From the NCBI RefSeq assembly GCF_900100605.1, contig NZ_FNCN01000001.1, forward strand, positions 1-64,000: a stretch of DNA of 64,000 bases. The letters run 5' to 3'. This DNA comes from Sinosporangium album (GTDB taxonomy: Bacteria > Actinomycetota > Actinomycetes > Streptosporangiales > Streptosporangiaceae). Positions within the stretch are counted from its first letter, which is position 1. Each line of letters begins with the position of its first letter. Both the position numbers and the translations under genes were made by a program. Positions 60,800-64,000 of the stretch are shown piece by piece. Below the pieces are notes generated by a model. The model did no database searches. It saw nothing but the letters and a program-made list of their open reading frames with translations, and was not told where the DNA came from.

Positions 60800-62353
60800 T
60801 CAGCGCCCCTGGATCGCCTTGACGTTGTCGCCGAAGGTCCAGCCCTTAGAGCCGTCCCAGTTGATGGACCAGGTCATCAGGCCCTTGAGGTTGCCGTTGA
60901 AGTTGTTCCATGCCTGAGTGACGAGGGAGGGGGCCATGTGGCCGCCGCCGGCGCCCACCTGGGCGGGGAGGCCCGGCACCTGCTTGTCGTAGGGGACCTT
61001 GATCGTGGTGCCCTGGATGACCAGGCCGTTGTTCAGGCAGGTGGTCTGGGCGGTGAACCCTTCGACCGTGCCTGCGGCGTAGGAGTCGCCGGAGCAGCCG
61101 TACATGCTGCCGTTGTAGTACTGCATGTTCAGCCACCACAGGCGGCCGTTGTCGGCGTACTTCTTGATGATCGGCAGGTACGAGCCCCAGATCGAGCCGT
61201 ACACGACGCTGCCGCCGGTGACGTACGCGGTCTCGGGGGCCATGGTCAGGCCGAAGTTCGACGGCATCTGGGCGAGCACGCCGTCGATGATGCGGATCAG
61301 GTTGGCCTGCGAGGTGGACAACTGGTTGATGCTGCCGCTGCCGGAGAGGCCGGTTTCGATGTCGATGTCGATGCCGTCGAAGTTGTACTTCTTGAGGATC
61401 GGCACGACGGTCGCGATGAAGCGGTCGGCGACGGTGGCGGAGCTGAGGTCGATCCCGGCGGTGGCGCCGCCGATGGACATCAGGATCGTCAGGCCCTTGG
61501 CCTTGGCCTCACACATCTCGGCGGGCGTGGCGACCTTGACGGTGGAGTCCATGCCGTCTTCCCACAGGACCGTGCCGTCGGAGCGGATGACCGGGAAGGC
61601 AGCGTTGATCACGTTGTAACCGTGGGCCGTGATGCGGGAGTCGGTGATCGGGATCCACCCGAGCGGCGGGTGCACACCGTTCACCGCGCCGTCCCAGTTC
61701 TCCCAGTAGCCGTGGAGGACCTTGCCCGCCGGCTTGCCCTTCAGCGCGCACGTCTCGCCCGTGGGCGACACCGACGGCGAGGGCGAGGTCGACGGGGACG
61801 GGGACGGGGATGTGGACGGCGACACCGACGGCGAGGGCGAGCTCGACGGGGACACCGACGGCGACGGGCCTCCGGGGCCGTCGAGGCTCACGTCGTCGGC
61901 GTAGTAGGTGCCCTGGCCGTACCATCCGTGCAGGTATACCTCCGCGGTGGTCTGCGTGGCGCCGGTCGTGAAGGAGACCTTCAGCTCGGTGTAGTCCGTC
62001 GCCGAGGAGGCCCAGCGGGATCCGCCGCCGGTCACTCCGAGGTAGACGTAGCCGCCGCGCACCCAGGCGCTCACGGTGTACGCGGTGTTGGGCTGGACGG
62101 ACACCGACTGCGTGCACTTGGCGATGTCGGATCCGCCCACCGCGCCGCTGAGCGCCTTGGTGCCGGTGCGGACCGGGGTCGTGACGACCGATCCCAGCCC
62201 TCCGCCGCACGACCACGGAGACAGGGAGCCGGACTCGAAGCCGGGGTTGGCGAGCAGGTTGGCGGCGTAGGCCGACGTCTGCGTGATGAAGACGCCTGCG
62301 ACGCTCAGCAGTAAGGACACTGCCAGGACCAGCAGGCGGGGGGTTCTCTTCAT
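60800..62353 (-). CDS. Secreted GH18 chitinase with carbohydrate-binding module
   Basis: 517 residues from ATG 62353 (AGAAGGG upstream; an in-frame start further up lacks a site). Signal peptide: MKRTPRLLVLAVSLLLSVAG, cleavage near AYAAN. Next a CBM4/9-like module (NLLANPGFESGSLSPWSCGG) to about 150, a Ser/Pro/Thr linker, and the GH18 domain from about 205 with the catalytic FDGIDIDIETG (DxxDxDxE), LMSIGG and a final WSINWDGSKG. Extracellular chitin degradation; a ChiC/ChiD-like exochitinase layout common in actinobacteria. Confidence 0.9.
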   Translation of the reverse strand: MKRTPRLLVLAVSLLLSVAGVFITQTSAYAANLLANPGFESGSLSPWSCGGGLGSVVTTPVRTGTKALSGAVGGSDIAKCTQSVSVQPNTAYTVSAWVRGGYVYLGVTGGGSRWASSATDYTELKVSFTTGATQTTAEVYLHGWYGQGTYYADDVSLDGPGGPSPSVSPSSSPSPSVSPSTSPSPSPSTSPSPSVSPTGETCALKGKPAGKVLHGYWENWDGAVNGVHPPLGWIPITDSRITAHGYNVINAAFPVIRSDGTVLWEDGMDSTVKVATPAEMCEAKAKGLTILMSIGGATAGIDLSSATVADRFIATVVPILKKYNFDGIDIDIETGLSGSGSINQLSTSQANLIRIIDGVLAQMPSNFGLTMAPETAYVTGGSVVYGSIWGSYLPIIKKYADNGRLWWLNMQYYNGSMYGCSGDSYAAGTVEGFTAQTTCLNNGLVIQGTTIKVPYDKQVPGLPAQVGAGGGHMAPSLVTQAWNNFNGNLKGLMTWSINWDGSKGWTFGDNVKAIQGR

Positions 62354-62457
62354 GGAAAAACAACCCTTCTGTTGCCCGGAGAAAGGGTTTCCGGGCACGA
62401 CGGCATGGCGCAGGGTTGCGAGGCCGCGGTGGAGGCTCGCGAGCAGCACCCGAAATT

Positions 62458-62474
62458 ATCAAGACAAACTTGAT
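62458..62474. promoter_or_regulatory. Inverted repeat upstream of the chitinase
   Basis: ATCAAG-ACAAA-CTTGAT, 105 bp before the chitinase start, in an AT-rich stretch of the 362-bp gap 62354-62715. A plausible repressor operator; it does not match the chitinase direct repeats I know from Streptomyces. Nothing else is evident in the gap. Confidence 0.4.
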
Positions 62475-62715
62475 CAATGTCCACGAGAAGTGCGAATCCG
62501 GTCAGGTCAATATTTCAATGACCTGGAGGGCACATCTCATCGATTCCCGGGCCAGGGAAGCATCGCGCGTACGATCTGCGACTCCACGCGGAAAGCGAGG
62601 AAGGCGGGAGATTAAACGGCTGTCACCGTGAATGGTTTTCGATACGGCGGGATGTCTCAACAGCGGGACGCCGCAGCGGCGGCGTCCGTCAATTCGCGGG
62701 CGTAGTCCGTGGGCG

Positions 62716-63492
62716 TCAATCCGTGGGCGTCAGACTGTCGATCTCGGCGATCACGTGGTCCGCGTACGGCCGGAGGCCCGGCAGCAGGTCGTCCCACCGC
62801 TCCCGCTCCTCCCCGAGATACACCGCCCGCGCATGCGCGAGAACCGGCCGGCGCTCCTCCGGAAGCCTGCCCAGCGCCCACGCGGCAGCCGTGTCCTTTG
62901 ACCGGATCTCACCGGTCGCGAGGGTCGACCACACGCGGGTCAGCGTCAGAACGGCGTTGCGGGTGTCGGTCTCCAGCTCCTCCAGCAGCTCCGGCACGAC
63001 GGCCGCACTCCCCCGGGCGAGGTCCTTCTGCGGCACCGCGTCGAGAACCTCCCGCGGAGGCGGCCCGTACAACGCCGTGTCCCCCTGGAGAACCATCGTG
63101 ATCAACGTGGCGAGATCAGGACTCGCCACCGGAACCGGCACCTCACCGCGCTCGTATTCCTCACGGAGCCACTCGCCGTACTGGAACTCGCACACCGGCG
63201 GATAGCGCCACGGACGCACCTCGGACTGCACGACGATCGTCAGCTCGACGGGGCGGGCCCCGCCGGGAGCCGCCACCGGCCCGGAAATCGCCATCAGCCT
63301 GTCGACCAGGGTGCGCCGCTCCTCCCCCGCGACAGGCCGCCGCACGACCGCGAACACGTCGACGTCGCTGCTCGACCGCAACCCGCCGAGAACGGCGGAG
63401 CCGAGCATGTAGGCCCCCACGACGTCGGCCCCGAGCACCTCACGGACCAGGCCCACGACATCGGCCGCCTGCGTCCCCGCGCCTTCGCCCAC
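62716..63492 (-). CDS. Aminoglycoside nucleotidyltransferase-like protein (ANT(9)/AadA type)
   Basis: 258 residues. The nucleotidyltransferase motif is AYMLGSAVLGGLRSSSDVDV (GS then DVD), followed by ELTIVVQSEVRPWRYPPVCE, FQYGEWLREEYERGEVPVP, NAVLTLTRVWSTLATGEIRS and KDTAAAWALGRLPEE, the layout of AadA/ANT(3'')(9) enzymes that adenylate streptomycin or spectinomycin. Chromosomal intrinsic copies are common in soil actinobacteria. Confidence 0.85.
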   Translation of the reverse strand: MGEGAGTQAADVVGLVREVLGADVVGAYMLGSAVLGGLRSSSDVDVFAVVRRPVAGEERRTLVDRLMAISGPVAAPGGARPVELTIVVQSEVRPWRYPPVCEFQYGEWLREEYERGEVPVPVASPDLATLITMVLQGDTALYGPPPREVLDAVPQKDLARGSAAVVPELLEELETDTRNAVLTLTRVWSTLATGEIRSKDTAAAWALGRLPEERRPVLAHARAVYLGEERERWDDLLPGLRPYADHVIAEIDSLTPTD

Positions 63493-63867
63493 GAACCCCG
63501 CCTCTCCCAGAACCCCACGGACACCCGCGGCATCCTACGGAGTACCCCGGCCCCGAAGCCATCGAATTTCACGGCGCGATTCCCCATGCGGGCGGGCGCA
63601 GCCCAGCCCAGCCCCTCGGCCGCCTTTCATCGACCCCTTCACCAAATCCGACCTAGTGCACAATTAGCAGAATTCAGTACCGCTGAAATCTCCTCCCACA
63701 TGTCCACAAGAGGACATTTCTCAAGAGAACATTCGCCGCCGTAGATCTGCGTAAATACGCGAAATAATGTGCTGCTAGCCGTTCGGCTGCCGTCACACCG
63801 CCACACCCACATCTGATCGGCAACGCGTATTCAGCGCGGGCCGCACACCTCGAAAGGCACCCCCATC
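63493..63867. promoter_or_regulatory. Regulatory region before the last gene
   Basis: 375 bp without a gene. AT-rich 63650-63780 contains two inverted repeats: TTCAG-TACCG-CTGAA (63673-63687) and ATGTCC-ACAAGA-GGACAT (63700-63717). They are about 150-195 bp upstream of ATG 63868, suitable as operators for it. Confidence 0.4.
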
Positions 63868-64000
63868 ATGGAGCAACACCTTGCCCGGCTCACGACAACC
63901 GTCCCCATCTCACGACTCCCGACCTCCTCGTGCTCCCTCTCGGCCGACGCGGCTGCCGCCGGGGGCGTGTCCGCCGTCGAAAGCCCCATCGACATCGACA
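63868..64000 (+). CDS. Start of an unknown gene, cut by the window end
   Basis: 44 codons from ATG 63868 (GAAAGG 11 bases upstream) are visible: MEQHLARLTTTVPISRLPTS and on to AVESPIDID. No domain can be seen. The VESPIDID ending resembles the lead-in to the ParB-like N-domain of StrR-type regulators, but too little is present to decide. Confidence 0.5.
   Translation, partial: MEQHLARLTTTVPISRLPTSSCSLSADAAAAGGVSAVESPIDID

Noticed and set aside
1..64000. tRNA, rRNA, riboswitch or replication origin
   Set aside because: No cloverleaf, rRNA segment, known riboswitch core or origin-type iterons noticed while reading; a covariance-model scan would be needed to exclude them.

Overview
The window is high-GC DNA from a filamentous actinobacterium of the Streptomyces/Streptosporangiales type. 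This rests on strong GC bias at third codon positions, many GTG starts, four-base ATGA/GTGA overlaps between genes, two rare TTA codons in probable antibiotic genes, and actinobacterial insertion sequences. The genus cannot be read from the sequence.

Layout. 1-8822 is a mobile-element zone: the 3' end of an IS256 transposase abuts a 5'-truncated RHS/DNRLRE wall protein with a unique C-terminal tip and a candidate immunity gene, followed by a frameshifted IS5-type and a truncated IS701-type transposase. 8859-40573 is a large biosynthetic gene cluster. A leftward arm (24378 to 8859) carries a nucleotidyltransferase, an ABC exporter, a HAD protein, a NikJ/PolH-like radical SAM enzyme, an aminotransferase, a kinase-like protein, an acyl-CoA-dehydrogenase-like flavoprotein, a cyclase-like protein, an SDR and a flavin reductase; a separate unit holds an ATP-grasp ligase, a PLP enzyme and a VioC/AsnO-like oxygenase. 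A rightward arm (24897 to 39313) carries a TruD-like pseudouridine synthase, a class III aminotransferase, two methyltransferases, a MurA/NikO-like enolpyruvyltransferase, two Fe/2OG oxygenases, two HprK-like P-loop kinases, two Cys-phosphatases, two membrane proteins and a FemAB-like transferase. An IclR regulator and an NDP-kinase-like gene close it.

How these probably work together: TruD-like enzyme plus NikO-like enolpyruvyltransferase plus NikJ-like radical SAM cyclase is the logic of malayamycin and related octosyl/bicyclic C-nucleosides. UMP-derived pseudouridine 5'-phosphate would receive a 3'-enolpyruvyl group and be cyclised. Kinases and phosphatases could handle a cryptic phosphate, oxygenases and aminotransferases would tailor the sugar, and the ATP-grasp and FemAB-like enzymes could add an amino acid, possibly beta-hydroxylated. 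The gene content looks larger than needed for a simple malayamycin, so a new peptidyl C-nucleoside is plausible. This is inferred from family recognition by eye.

40873-50250 is a patchwork: an orphan gene, an XRE/TPR regulator split in two by an IS605-type element (intact TnpB, decayed TnpA), then a compact cassette of an unknown protein, a HATPase, a cobalamin-type radical SAM enzyme, an aldo-keto reductase and a CYTH protein, followed by gene debris containing a 50-bp repeat shared with 40983-41032. 50301-58156 holds a GNAT gene and a YehL-type MoxR-VWA-DUF5682-SWIM operon. 58648-64000 holds an intact ClpP, a decapitated second ClpP, an APH-fold kinase, a secreted GH18 chitinase, an aminoglycoside nucleotidyltransferase and the start of one more gene.
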